Below, one piece after another: positions 52,557-60,463 of a stretch of 64,000 nucleotides of DNA (the first letter of the stretch is position 1; each line of letters begins with the position of its first letter). The DNA comes from an uncultured Collinsella sp. (GTDB lineage Bacteria; Actinomycetota; Coriobacteriia; Coriobacteriales; Coriobacteriaceae): NCBI GenBank assembly GCA_900541645.1, contig UQKQ01000003.1:101228-165227 (forward strand), given 5' to 3'. The translations under genes and the position numbers were made by a program. Under the pieces are notes generated by a model. That model ran no database searches. It had not been told where the DNA came from and was given only the letters and a program-made list of their open reading frames with translations.

Positions 52557-53717
52557 ATGCACAACATTCTGCAGTTCTCGCCACAACTAACCGCGCTTGA
52601 GTTTTTTTCAGGCATTGGCTTGGCTCGTGCCGGCATGGCAAAAGCCGGAATCAAAACAATCTGGGCAAATGACATAGACCGTACTAAATGCGCCATGTAC
52701 AGCCAGTGCTGGGGCGATGAGCATCTAGTCGAGCAGGATGTCCACACACTCGACCCCGACCTAATACCCCAAGCCGACATCGCATGGGCGTCAAGCCCTT
52801 GCACAAACTTATCTCTCGCGGGAAACAGGGAGGGACTTATCTCTGGCAAAGAGTCCAGTGCGTTCTTTGGCTTTATTAAGGCCATCGAAGGAATGAGCGA
52901 TCGTGCCCCGCGGGCACTTGTTCTCGAAAACGTCATCGGCCTTGCCACGTCTAATAACAGTGATGACTTTAGACTCGTTTGCCAGGAATTTAATCGTTTA
53001 GGCTATTCATGCGACGCTTATTTTATCGATGCACGGCACTGGCTTCCCCAGTCACGCCCCCGCATGTTTATCGTCGGATTAAAAGACCCTCTTCCCAACA
53101 GCCGACTCGATTCCTCGCTTCGACCTGAAAAGGTCTCCTGGATTCACTCCGACCCTTCACTCATTACGCACGTCTCTCACCTAAACGAGCCGAGCCCACT
53201 TCGCATGACGGGCCTTGCAACGGTTGTTGAAGATATTCCCGAGGGCGACAAGCGTTGGTGGAACAAAAACCAAGTACAAGCATTTATCGACTCGCTTGCA
53301 CCGCATCAAGCAGAGCGCCTTCAGCGCTTCTTAAATGCCAAAGAAAAAACTGTTCGCACTGCTTACCGTCGCACGCGATCAGGCGTTGTGCGCTGGGAAA
53401 TCCGTGAAGAAGAAATTGCCGGATGTCTAAGAACGGCTCGCGGCGGCTCATCAAGACAGGCAGTCGTTATATGCGAAAACGGAAAGATAGAAGTTCGCTG
53501 GATGACTGGAACCGAATATGCCCGTCTCCAAGGTGCTGACTCATGTCAGTTTAGCGGCTTCTCGGATGCTCAGATTCGCTACGCATTCGGCGATGCAGTT
53601 GCCGTGCCAGTTGTCACTTGGCTTATAAAAAATGCAGTCAAACCAGCGCTTATGTCTTCAAGGAACGGAGTGAACAATAATGGAAATGACCAATTGCTCC
53701 TTGAACGAGCCCGATAA
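52557..53717 (+). CDS. DNA (cytosine-5) methyltransferase of a type II R-M system
   Basis: A 386-residue C5 methyltransferase. Motif I is LEFFSGIGLARAGM (about residues 14-27), motif IV SSPCTNLS with the catalytic Cys (about 83), motif VI LVLENVIGL, motif VIII QSRPRMFIVGL, and C-terminal motifs IX-X including RLQGADSCQFSGF and YAFGDAVAVPV. The target-recognition region is between about 170 and 300. It overlaps the endonuclease-like gene by 38 nt. Third-position GC is lower than in the met genes on both sides, supporting recent insertion. Confidence 0.94.
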   Translation: MHNILQFSPQLTALEFFSGIGLARAGMAKAGIKTIWANDIDRTKCAMYSQCWGDEHLVEQDVHTLDPDLIPQADIAWASSPCTNLSLAGNREGLISGKESSAFFGFIKAIEGMSDRAPRALVLENVIGLATSNNSDDFRLVCQEFNRLGYSCDAYFIDARHWLPQSRPRMFIVGLKDPLPNSRLDSSLRPEKVSWIHSDPSLITHVSHLNEPSPLRMTGLATVVEDIPEGDKRWWNKNQVQAFIDSLAPHQAERLQRFLNAKEKTVRTAYRRTRSGVVRWEIREEEIAGCLRTARGGSSRQAVVICENGKIEVRWMTGTEYARLQGADSCQFSGFSDAQIRYAFGDAVAVPVVTWLIKNAVKPALMSSRNGVNNNGNDQLLLERAR

Positions 53718-54693
53718 AGATATCTTGGATGCCATTGAACTCTGGTACGAATCCAAACGCAGCAAGCGAGGCAATGTCAACCGTAACGTCATGGCGGTTG
53801 GCATAGGCATAAGCGAGCTGTTGCAAAACCGTTTTCCGCTCACCGACGATTATGTGCAATCGGACAAGGGGAGCCAAGTACGAGGCCTAAGTGGAGCATG
53901 CATCAAAACAGTTTTAGCCAGACATGGGGAAACGCGTGCCTTCGCATCAGAGGGCGGCAGAACCTCACGCGGCACACTCCCGATGGCGCTTGAGCTTGCC
54001 ACAATTATCAACTCTGCCCTACCCAGTGACACTTGCGAAGACGCTCGTCTTGAAGCTGCGAATGCAATCGCCAATTTCTTCGTCGAGCGAATCCAGGTCG
54101 ATTTCTTTAACCGGCAGAGAATCAAAGTAGAAATCGATCTTCAAAAACCAATTTCTGTCATTGTCGATGATATCCTAGCCGAAGCAAGCCTACGGTCCGA
54201 TAAGCCAACGGGTACCGTCGCACAGCACCTGGTAGGCGCAAAACTAGAGATGTTATTTCCAACCATAGAAATCGGAAAGGACAACTCAAACGCTGCCGAC
54301 CAGCAAACAGACCGTTCTGGCGATTTCCAAATCAATGATGCTGCATTTCACGTGACTGTATCGCCAATGGCCAAATTGACCGATCGATGCCGAGATAACA
54401 TTCGAAATGGCATTCGGCCCATCGTCGTTGTCCCCCACGATAAAGTTTCCTTCGCTTACGGACTGTTCGAAAGTGAGGGACTCGGCAATCGCGTACAGGT
54501 TATCGCGCTCGAATCGTTTATCGGCATCAATATTGAAGAATTATCGTTCTACAAGCGAGACCTAATTCGATTAAATGTCGCACGGCTTCTTGCCCACTAC
54601 AACAAGCGAATCGAAGATATCGAGCCCGACAAATCCCTTCAAATAGAAATTCCTCAGTGGGCTCTAGACGAAATGGACGCACATGGCGAATAG
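53680..54693 (+). CDS. DUF4928-like restriction endonuclease candidate
   Basis: A 337-residue protein encoded directly behind, and overlapping, the cytosine methyltransferase. I associate its pattern with DUF4928, proteins repeatedly found next to C5 methyltransferases. The stretch SGDFQINDAAFHVTVSPMAK has D...(H)VTV spacing resembling a PD-(D/E)xK active site, preceded by GAKLEMLFPT. A cognate endonuclease is therefore likely but not proven. GGAG lies 8 nt before the ATG. Its last 11 nt overlap the start of metH, a remarkably tight junction for an inserted gene. Confidence 0.75.
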   Translation: MEMTNCSLNEPDKDILDAIELWYESKRSKRGNVNRNVMAVGIGISELLQNRFPLTDDYVQSDKGSQVRGLSGACIKTVLARHGETRAFASEGGRTSRGTLPMALELATIINSALPSDTCEDARLEAANAIANFFVERIQVDFFNRQRIKVEIDLQKPISVIVDDILAEASLRSDKPTGTVAQHLVGAKLEMLFPTIEIGKDNSNAADQQTDRSGDFQINDAAFHVTVSPMAKLTDRCRDNIRNGIRPIVVVPHDKVSFAYGLFESEGLGNRVQVIALESFIGINIEELSFYKRDLIRLNVARLLAHYNKRIEDIEPDKSLQIEIPQWALDEMDAHGE

Positions 54694-57250
54694 CTCAAAC
54701 ATACTTATCACTCATGATCTGGACGGTGCCGCGCTGGCGGCGCCTGTTGATGCTGCGCGCCGCAACGGAGCTGCATACAAGACGCGCACGATCGACGACC
54801 TTCGCATTAAGGACGATCGTCTGCGCGCCGCCATCGAGGGCACGGGACACCTGCTGTTCGACGGCGGCATGGGTACCATGCTGCAGGCGGCCGGCATGAA
54901 GGCCGGCGCCCTGCCCGAGCTGCTCAACTTTGAGGAGCCCCCGGTCATTACCGATATTCAGCGTCAGTACGTCGAGGCCGGCTGCGACGTGATCACCGCC
55001 AACACCTTTGGCGCCAACGCGCACAAGCTCGATGGCGCCGCCACCGTGGCAGATGTCTTTGCCGCGGCCGTCGCCTGTGCCCGCGCTGCCGGCGCCCGCT
55101 ACGTCGCCGGTGACATCGGTCCCATCGGCGCGTTGCTTCGCCCTTTGGGTACCCTCAGCTTCGACGAGGCTTATGACCTCTTTGCCGAGGAAGTGCGTGC
55201 CGGCGTCGATGCGGGCGTGGACCTCTTTATTATCGAGACTATGACCGACCTGGCCGAGATCAAGGCAGCCGTCCTCGCCTGCCGCGAGAACTCCGACCTG
55301 CCCGTCTTTGCCACCATGACCTTCGAGGAAGACGGCCGTACCTTCCTGGGAACGAGCCCCGAGGTCGCCGCCATCACGCTCGACGCTATCGACGCCGACG
55401 TTCTGGGCATCAACTGCAGCCAGGGACCGGCCGAGCTCCGAGGACTCGCCGCTCGCATGCTCACCGTTACGGACAAGCCCGTTATGGTGCAGGCCAACGC
55501 AGGACTGCCCCACGTGGACGACGACGGCAACACCGTCTTTGATATCCAGGCGCCCGAGTACGCCGTGGCCGTCGCCGGTATGATTGAGGACGGCGTGAGC
55601 GTCGTGGGCGGTTGCTGCGGCACCACGCCGGCGCACATGGCGGCCTTGCGCACGCTTATCGACAACCACACGTCCAGCCCGCGCCACCGCAAGCCCAGCA
55701 TGTCGGTCACGAGCGCCCAAACGGTCGTGGACCTTCCCTGCGACGGCCACAAGATCGCTGTCATCGGCGAGCGCATCAACCCCACCGGCAAAAAGCGCCT
55801 GCAGCAGGCCCTACGCGACGGCGACCTGGACTACGTCGTAAGCCAGGGCATCAGCCAGCAGGAACAGGGCGCCGACATCCTGGACGTCAACGTGGGCCTG
55901 CCCGAGATCGACGAGGTCAAGATCATCCAGCAGGCAACCGAACAGCTCCAAGGCTCCACGCTCCTGCCGCTGCAGATCGACTCCACCGACCCCGCTGCCG
56001 TCGAGGCCGCCGTGCGCCGATACGCCGGCAAGCCCATCATCAACTCGGTTAACGGCAAGCAGCAGATCATGGATGAGATCTTTCCGTTGGTTGCCCACTA
56101 CGGCACCAACGTCGTCGGCCTTACGCTCGACGAAGGCGGCATCCCCGATACCGCCGAGGCCCGCTTCGCCATCGCCGAGCGCATCGTGGCCGAGGCCGCC
56201 CGCTACGGCATTGGCCCGGACCGCATCCTCATCGACTGCCTGGTCATGACCGCCTCGACCAATCAACGCCAGGCCGAGCAGATCCTGCGCGCCATGTCCC
56301 TGTGCAAGGAGCGCCTGGGCGTCAAATGCGCGCTCGGCGTGTCGAACATCAGCTTTGGCCTGCCCGCTCGCCCGCTGCTGGGTTCGGTCTTTTTGGCCGC
56401 CGCTTTTGGCGCGGGTCTGGACGCCCCCATCATGAACCCGGGCTCCAAGCGCTTTATGGATACCGTCTACAGCTATCGCGTCCTGAGCGTTGAGGACGAG
56501 GGCTCGACCGGATACATCGAGCGCTATGCCGGCTGGACCGATCCGTATAAGATCGCCGCCAACCCGGCAGCAGCTCAGGCCGCATCGACCGACACCGTGC
56601 CCGCTGCCGGCACCGACGGCACCGACGGCAACGACGACCCGATTCGTCGCATGGTCGTCTCGGGCCGCAAAGGCGAGATCGCTGCCGAGACCGAGCGTCT
56701 GCTGGCAGACCACGACGCCATGGACCTCATCAACAATCACTTTATCCCCGCCCTCGACGAGGTTGGCGTCCTCTTTGACCAGGGCAAGTTCTTCTTGCCG
56801 CAGCTTATGGCCTCGGCCGAAGCCGCACGCGTGGGCTTCGACACCATCAAGCGCCTGATGCCCGCCGGCGAGATCGCCGACAAGGGCAAGATCTGCGTGG
56901 CCACCGTCAAGGGCGACATCCACGACATCGGTAAGAACATCGTCAAGATGCTGCTCGATAACTACGGCTACACCGTCTTTGACCTAGGCCGCGATGTCGA
57001 CCCGCAAGAGGTGCTCAAGACCGTGCAGGAGCGTGACATCAAGCTCGTCGGCCTCTCGGCGCTTATGACCACCACGGTCGTCGCCATGGAAGAGACCATC
57101 AAGTTGCTCCATGCCGAGGTTCCGGGCGTCAAGATCATCGTGGGCGGCGCCGTGCTCACCTCCGAATACGCCAAGCAAATCGGCGCGGACTACTACGCCA
57201 AGGACGCCGCCGAGAGCGCTCGTATCGCCGAAGAGGTCTTTGGGAAGTAA
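54683..57250 (+). CDS. metH: Cobalamin-dependent methionine synthase, short form
   Basis: An 855-residue MetH. Module 1 is the homocysteine S-methyltransferase (LLFDGGMGTMLQAAG; zinc Cys in LGINCSQGP and GGCCGTTP). Module 2 is the pterin-binding barrel (IGERINPTGKKRLQ, LDVNVGLPEID). Then come the B12 cap and B12-binding domains, with the cobalamin His747 in DIHDIGKN (745-752). The AdoMet reactivation module present in E. coli MetH is absent and encoded separately at 51656. A Thr/Asp/Gly linker (about 635-650) marks the domain border. The start overlaps the endonuclease gene; the first 45 residues are an extension. Confidence 0.95.
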   Translation: MANSSNILITHDLDGAALAAPVDAARRNGAAYKTRTIDDLRIKDDRLRAAIEGTGHLLFDGGMGTMLQAAGMKAGALPELLNFEEPPVITDIQRQYVEAGCDVITANTFGANAHKLDGAATVADVFAAAVACARAAGARYVAGDIGPIGALLRPLGTLSFDEAYDLFAEEVRAGVDAGVDLFIIETMTDLAEIKAAVLACRENSDLPVFATMTFEEDGRTFLGTSPEVAAITLDAIDADVLGINCSQGPAELRGLAARMLTVTDKPVMVQANAGLPHVDDDGNTVFDIQAPEYAVAVAGMIEDGVSVVGGCCGTTPAHMAALRTLIDNHTSSPRHRKPSMSVTSAQTVVDLPCDGHKIAVIGERINPTGKKRLQQALRDGDLDYVVSQGISQQEQGADILDVNVGLPEIDEVKIIQQATEQLQGSTLLPLQIDSTDPAAVEAAVRRYAGKPIINSVNGKQQIMDEIFPLVAHYGTNVVGLTLDEGGIPDTAEARFAIAERIVAEAARYGIGPDRILIDCLVMTASTNQRQAEQILRAMSLCKERLGVKCALGVSNISFGLPARPLLGSVFLAAAFGAGLDAPIMNPGSKRFMDTVYSYRVLSVEDEGSTGYIERYAGWTDPYKIAANPAAAQAASTDTVPAAGTDGTDGNDDPIRRMVVSGRKGEIAAETERLLADHDAMDLINNHFIPALDEVGVLFDQGKFFLPQLMASAEAARVGFDTIKRLMPAGEIADKGKICVATVKGDIHDIGKNIVKMLLDNYGYTVFDLGRDVDPQEVLKTVQERDIKLVGLSALMTTTVVAMEETIKLLHAEVPGVKIIVGGAVLTSEYAKQIGADYYAKDAAESARIAEEVFGK

Positions 57251-57275
57251 CACAACGGAAACAACCGAGCACCAA

Positions 57276-57313
57276 AACGTGCCGCACGCGCCACTTGGCA
57301 CGTGCGGCACGTT
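57276..57313 (+). terminator. Hairpin after metH
   Basis: A perfect 13-bp stem AACGTGCCGCACG/CGTGCGGCACGTT with a 12-nt loop, 25 nt after the metH stop. No T-run; it may also overlap the promoter of the next gene. Confidence 0.6.
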
Positions 57314-57358
57314 AGAATAGATAAGACTATGCTCGTTTTGGCAGATAGGAGCGCAAGG

Positions 57359-58723
57359 ATGGCGATCACGCCCGCAGAAATCGCGGAAACCCGCGGCATG
57401 GTTGAGGAACAGAACCTCGACATCAGGACCATCACCATGGGTGTTTCGCTCATGGGTTGCGGTGACGAGAACCTCGACCGCATGTGCACGAAGATCTACG
57501 ACCATGTGACGCACACGGCTGAGCATCTGGTCGAGACCGCCGAGAACCTCGAGCGCGAGTACGGTATCCCCATTGTCAACAAGCGCGTTTCCGTCACCCC
57601 GGTGGCGCAGATCGCCGCGTGCTGCAAGGATGAGGACCTCACCCCCATCGCGCATGCCCTCGACCGTGCGGCCGAGACGCTCGGCATCGATTACCTGGGC
57701 GGCTTCTCCGCACTCGTCCAGAAGGGCATCGGCGACGCCGACCGCCGCGTCATCCAGTCCATCCCCCAGGCGCTCGCCACCACGAGCCGTGTCTGCTCCA
57801 GCGTCAACGTCGCCAGCCTGCGCGCCGGCATCAACATGGACGCCGTGCTTATGGCCGCCCAGACCATCATCGATGCCGCTAAACTCACGGCCGACCAGGA
57901 TTCCGTCGGCGCTTCCAAGTTTGTCTGCTTTGCTAACATGGTCGAGGACTCCCCGTTTATGGCGGGCGCCGTCCACGGCGGTGGCGAGGCCGACGCCGTC
58001 ATCAACGTAGGCGTCTCGGGCCCCGGCGTTATGGCAGCAGCCCTGGAGAAGCTGCCCGATTCTGCATCGATGATGGAAGTCGCCGAGAAGATTAAGCAGA
58101 CCGCCTTTAAGATCACCCGTGCCGGTGAGCTCATGAGCCGCGAGGCCGCCCATCGTCTGGGTGTCGAGAAGGGCATTGTCGACCTTTCGCTGGCACCTAC
58201 GCCTGCCATCGGCGACTCCGTCGCTCGCATCCTCGAGATCATCGGCGTGGGCACCTGCGGTGGCCCCGGCACGACCTGCGCGCTCGCCATGCTCAACGAT
58301 GCCGTCAAGAAGGGCGGCGTCATGGCCAGTTCCAGCGTGGGCGGTCTTTCGGGCGCTTTCATCCCCGTGTCCGAGGACGCCGGCATGATCGCCGCCGTCG
58401 AAGCCGGTGCGCTTTCGCTCGAGAAGCTCGAGGCCATGACCTGCGTGTGCTCCGTTGGCCTGGACATGATCGCCATCCCCGGCGACACCCCGGTCGAGAC
58501 CATCGCCGGCATCATCGCCGACGAGATGGCCATCGGCGTCATCAACAACAAGACCACGGCCGTCCGCGTGATTCCTGCTATCGGCAAGGGCGTGGGCGAC
58601 TGCGTCGAGTACGGCGGCCTGTTTGGCCGTGCGCCCATCATGCCGGTGAACCCCAACGCCGGCACCGTGCTTGCCCACCGCGGTGGTCGATTCCCGGCGC
58701 CGCTGAACTCGCTCAAGAACTAG
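57359..58723 (+). CDS. PFL-like protein of the DUF711 family
   Basis: A 454-residue protein of the length and pattern of DUF711 (also annotated PFL family or UPF0210). Markers are EIAETRGMVEEQNLDIRTIT, SVTPVAQIAACC, YLGGFSALVQKG, and C-terminal FGRAPIMPVN. Members resemble glycyl-radical enzymes in fold, but this copy shows no glycyl-radical motif near the C-terminus, so catalysis by a radical is unlikely. TAGGAGCGCAAGG precedes the ATG at 57359. In Firmicutes it is paired with a small ACT-domain gene; none is seen here. Confidence 0.92.
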   Translation: MAITPAEIAETRGMVEEQNLDIRTITMGVSLMGCGDENLDRMCTKIYDHVTHTAEHLVETAENLEREYGIPIVNKRVSVTPVAQIAACCKDEDLTPIAHALDRAAETLGIDYLGGFSALVQKGIGDADRRVIQSIPQALATTSRVCSSVNVASLRAGINMDAVLMAAQTIIDAAKLTADQDSVGASKFVCFANMVEDSPFMAGAVHGGGEADAVINVGVSGPGVMAAALEKLPDSASMMEVAEKIKQTAFKITRAGELMSREAAHRLGVEKGIVDLSLAPTPAIGDSVARILEIIGVGTCGGPGTTCALAMLNDAVKKGGVMASSSVGGLSGAFIPVSEDAGMIAAVEAGALSLEKLEAMTCVCSVGLDMIAIPGDTPVETIAGIIADEMAIGVINNKTTAVRVIPAIGKGVGDCVEYGGLFGRAPIMPVNPNAGTVLAHRGGRFPAPLNSLKN

Positions 58724-58741
58724 CCTAGGGATACGAGGCGA

Positions 58742-58879
58742 GGAGCCCCGCCGCCGGGCGGCAGACATATAAGGTCGCCTGCTCGGACAGTCCTGACTCG
58801 CACGGAAAGCACATTAAGTGCTCTCCGGCTCGTGCCGAACTCGCGATCGACCTTATATATTTGCCCTCCCCGGGGCTCC
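58742..58879. repeat. 138-bp structured element with nested inverted repeats
   Basis: Outer arms GGAGCCCCG (58742-58750) and CGGGGCTCC (58871-58879), middle arms ATATAAGGTCG (58767-58777) and CGACCTTATAT (58848-58858), and an inner hairpin with GCACG/CGTGC and AGCAC-ATTAA-GTGCT (58800-58835) stack coaxially. The pairing can form a long branched RNA or a cruciform. It sits 19 nt after the DUF711 stop. It might be a structured ncRNA, a dispersed repeat or an attenuator of the downstream methyltransferase; it has no match to tRNA or known riboswitch landmarks that I can name. Confidence 0.65.
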
Positions 58880-59046
58880 CGCACAACGGGACCTCAGTTG
58901 GGTTCTATCCCGGTTGCAGTCGCTTCGCTCCTGCACCACTTGGCTGGTGCGGCGGTTTGGCGTTGGAACGGTTCTTTTTCTGATATATGCTGGTTGCGGC
59001 TCTTCTTTTGGGAGGAGTCGCTTTTTTGTTGCTAGGAGGTTGGCCC
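58880..59046. other. Leader region of the methyltransferase gene
   Basis: It contains further small stems (GTTGCAG...CTGCACC and ACCACTTGGCTGGT) continuous with the structured element upstream, then AGGAGG at 59034-59039. A -10-like TGATATATGC lies at 58980-58989. Confidence 0.4.
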
Positions 59047-59934
59047 GTGGTTGATGGGGACGCTCGCTCTGAGCTTCTTTCCGCTGATTGGAATGGCGAA
59101 TGGATGCGCCTGCAGGCTGGTCGGCGGCGGGCTGATGATTCTTTTGAATGGGATAAGCGGGCTCGGCATTTTCGGCCGCTTGAGACTGCTCCGTATGCCC
59201 GGGACTTTATGAAGCTATTGGCGTTAAAGCCTGGCGAATCGGTGCTCGATATGGGGTGTGGAGCTGGGTCGATTGCTATTCCGCTTGCTCAGGCTGGACA
59301 TCCTGTGATTGCTGCTGACTTTTCCCCTGCCATGTTGGGCACGCTTGATGCTGGCATTGAGTACCATGGGCTCGAGAATCGCATTACACCGCTTGAGCTT
59401 GCTTGGGATGATGATTGGGATTTGGTTGGACCGGTCGCGAAAACGGTGGATGTTGCCTTTGCCAGTCGGTCGGTTACGACGACCGATCTAAAAGGTGCGC
59501 TTGCCAAGCTCGACCGTACGGCTCGTCGGCGTTGTGCTGTCACGATGGTCGCCAACTCCAGCCCGCGCTATGATCTGCACTTGATGAACGCTATCGGCGC
59601 CTCGGTTACCTGCAGCAATGGCTTTGTGTACGCCTTCAACATCCTCATTCAGATGGGTTCGTTGCCGCAGGTTACATACTTTGAATCGCCTCGTCGCGAT
59701 ACCTTCGACAGCCTTGAGGCAGGCGTGGCGGATTTTTCCCGTATGCTCGAGCATGGCAACGAGGATAAGATCGACTGCCTGCGCGACTACATCGCTCAAC
59801 ACATGATTGAGAACCCCCATGCCGGTGAGCCGGGCTCCAAGGGCGTGCCGCAGGGGCGCTATATGCTCGATCATGTCCGCAAGGTTCGCTGGGCGTTTAT
59901 TGCATGGGAACCGGTCTCTGAATCCCGCTCGTAG
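59047..59934 (+). CDS. Class I SAM-dependent methyltransferase
   Basis: A 295-residue methyltransferase. Motif I is VLDMGCGAGSIAIPLA (about residues 64-79), acidic loop VIAADFSPAML, and motif IV VDVAFASRSV. The N-terminal helix region WNGEWMRLQAGRRRADDSFEWDKR is characteristic of a family common in Coriobacteriia and clostridia. Start is a GTG with AGGAGG 7 nt upstream; the frame open to 58987 covers the structured leader and is unlikely coding. Third positions carry many T, unlike neighbours, so transfer is possible. Substrate unknown. Confidence 0.82.
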   Translation: MVDGDARSELLSADWNGEWMRLQAGRRRADDSFEWDKRARHFRPLETAPYARDFMKLLALKPGESVLDMGCGAGSIAIPLAQAGHPVIAADFSPAMLGTLDAGIEYHGLENRITPLELAWDDDWDLVGPVAKTVDVAFASRSVTTTDLKGALAKLDRTARRRCAVTMVANSSPRYDLHLMNAIGASVTCSNGFVYAFNILIQMGSLPQVTYFESPRRDTFDSLEAGVADFSRMLEHGNEDKIDCLRDYIAQHMIENPHAGEPGSKGVPQGRYMLDHVRKVRWAFIAWEPVSESRS

Positions 59935-60092
59935 CCCGTTCACAGCCCGAGCTGCCCATCACCTCGGCATCCGCATTCTTTGCGAACTGGGCAAACGCGC
60001 TCCACACCGCGCCGTTCCTGCGCTATCGTGGGACAGCTCACGTAGATTAAGGCCCCGTCGCGGGGCACCCCATACATAGAAAGCGAGAACCC

Positions 60093-60392
60093 ATGGCACT
60101 GACAGGAGCCCAGGTCAAGCAGCTTCGCAGCATGGCCCATCACCTCAACCCCGCCATCATCATCGGTAAGTCCGATGTCAACGAGGGCACCGTCGAGCAG
60201 ACGGTCGCCTACCTGGAGAAGCACGAACTCGTTAAGTGCTCCGTGCTCGATGGCTCCAGTCTTTCCGCCCGCGAGGCCGCCGAAGAGCTCTCCGAGCGTT
60301 GCCACGCCGAGGTCGTCCAGGTCATCGGCCGCAAGTTCTCGCTGTATCGCGAGTCCTCGCGCAAGGACATCGAGAAGATCAAGCTCGTCTAA
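60093..60392 (+). CDS. yhbY: YhbY-type CRM-domain RNA-binding protein
   Basis: A 99-residue single-domain CRM protein that associates with pre-50S ribosomal subunits. It has LTGAQVKQLRSMAHHLNPAI at the start, the GKSDVNEGTVEQT loop (GxxG-like, about 28-40) and IGRKFSLYRESSRK at the end. AAAGCGAG precedes the ATG with moderate spacing. A terminator follows. Convergent with the large regulator gene. Confidence 0.95.
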   Translation: MALTGAQVKQLRSMAHHLNPAIIIGKSDVNEGTVEQTVAYLEKHELVKCSVLDGSSLSAREAAEELSERCHAEVVQVIGRKFSLYRESSRKDIEKIKLV

Positions 60393-60429
60393 GAGCCAAT
60401 GATCCGGCGAGCCAACACATGGCAAGCTT

Positions 60430-60463
60430 ACGGGTGCCCAAGTACTTCGGGCGCCCGTTTTTT
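60430..60463 (+). terminator. Intrinsic terminator of yhbY
   Basis: A 10-bp stem ACGGGTGCCC/GGGCGCCCGT with one G-U, 9-nt loop and TTTTTT. The T-run overlaps the end of the convergent regulator gene at 60462. Confidence 0.92.
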
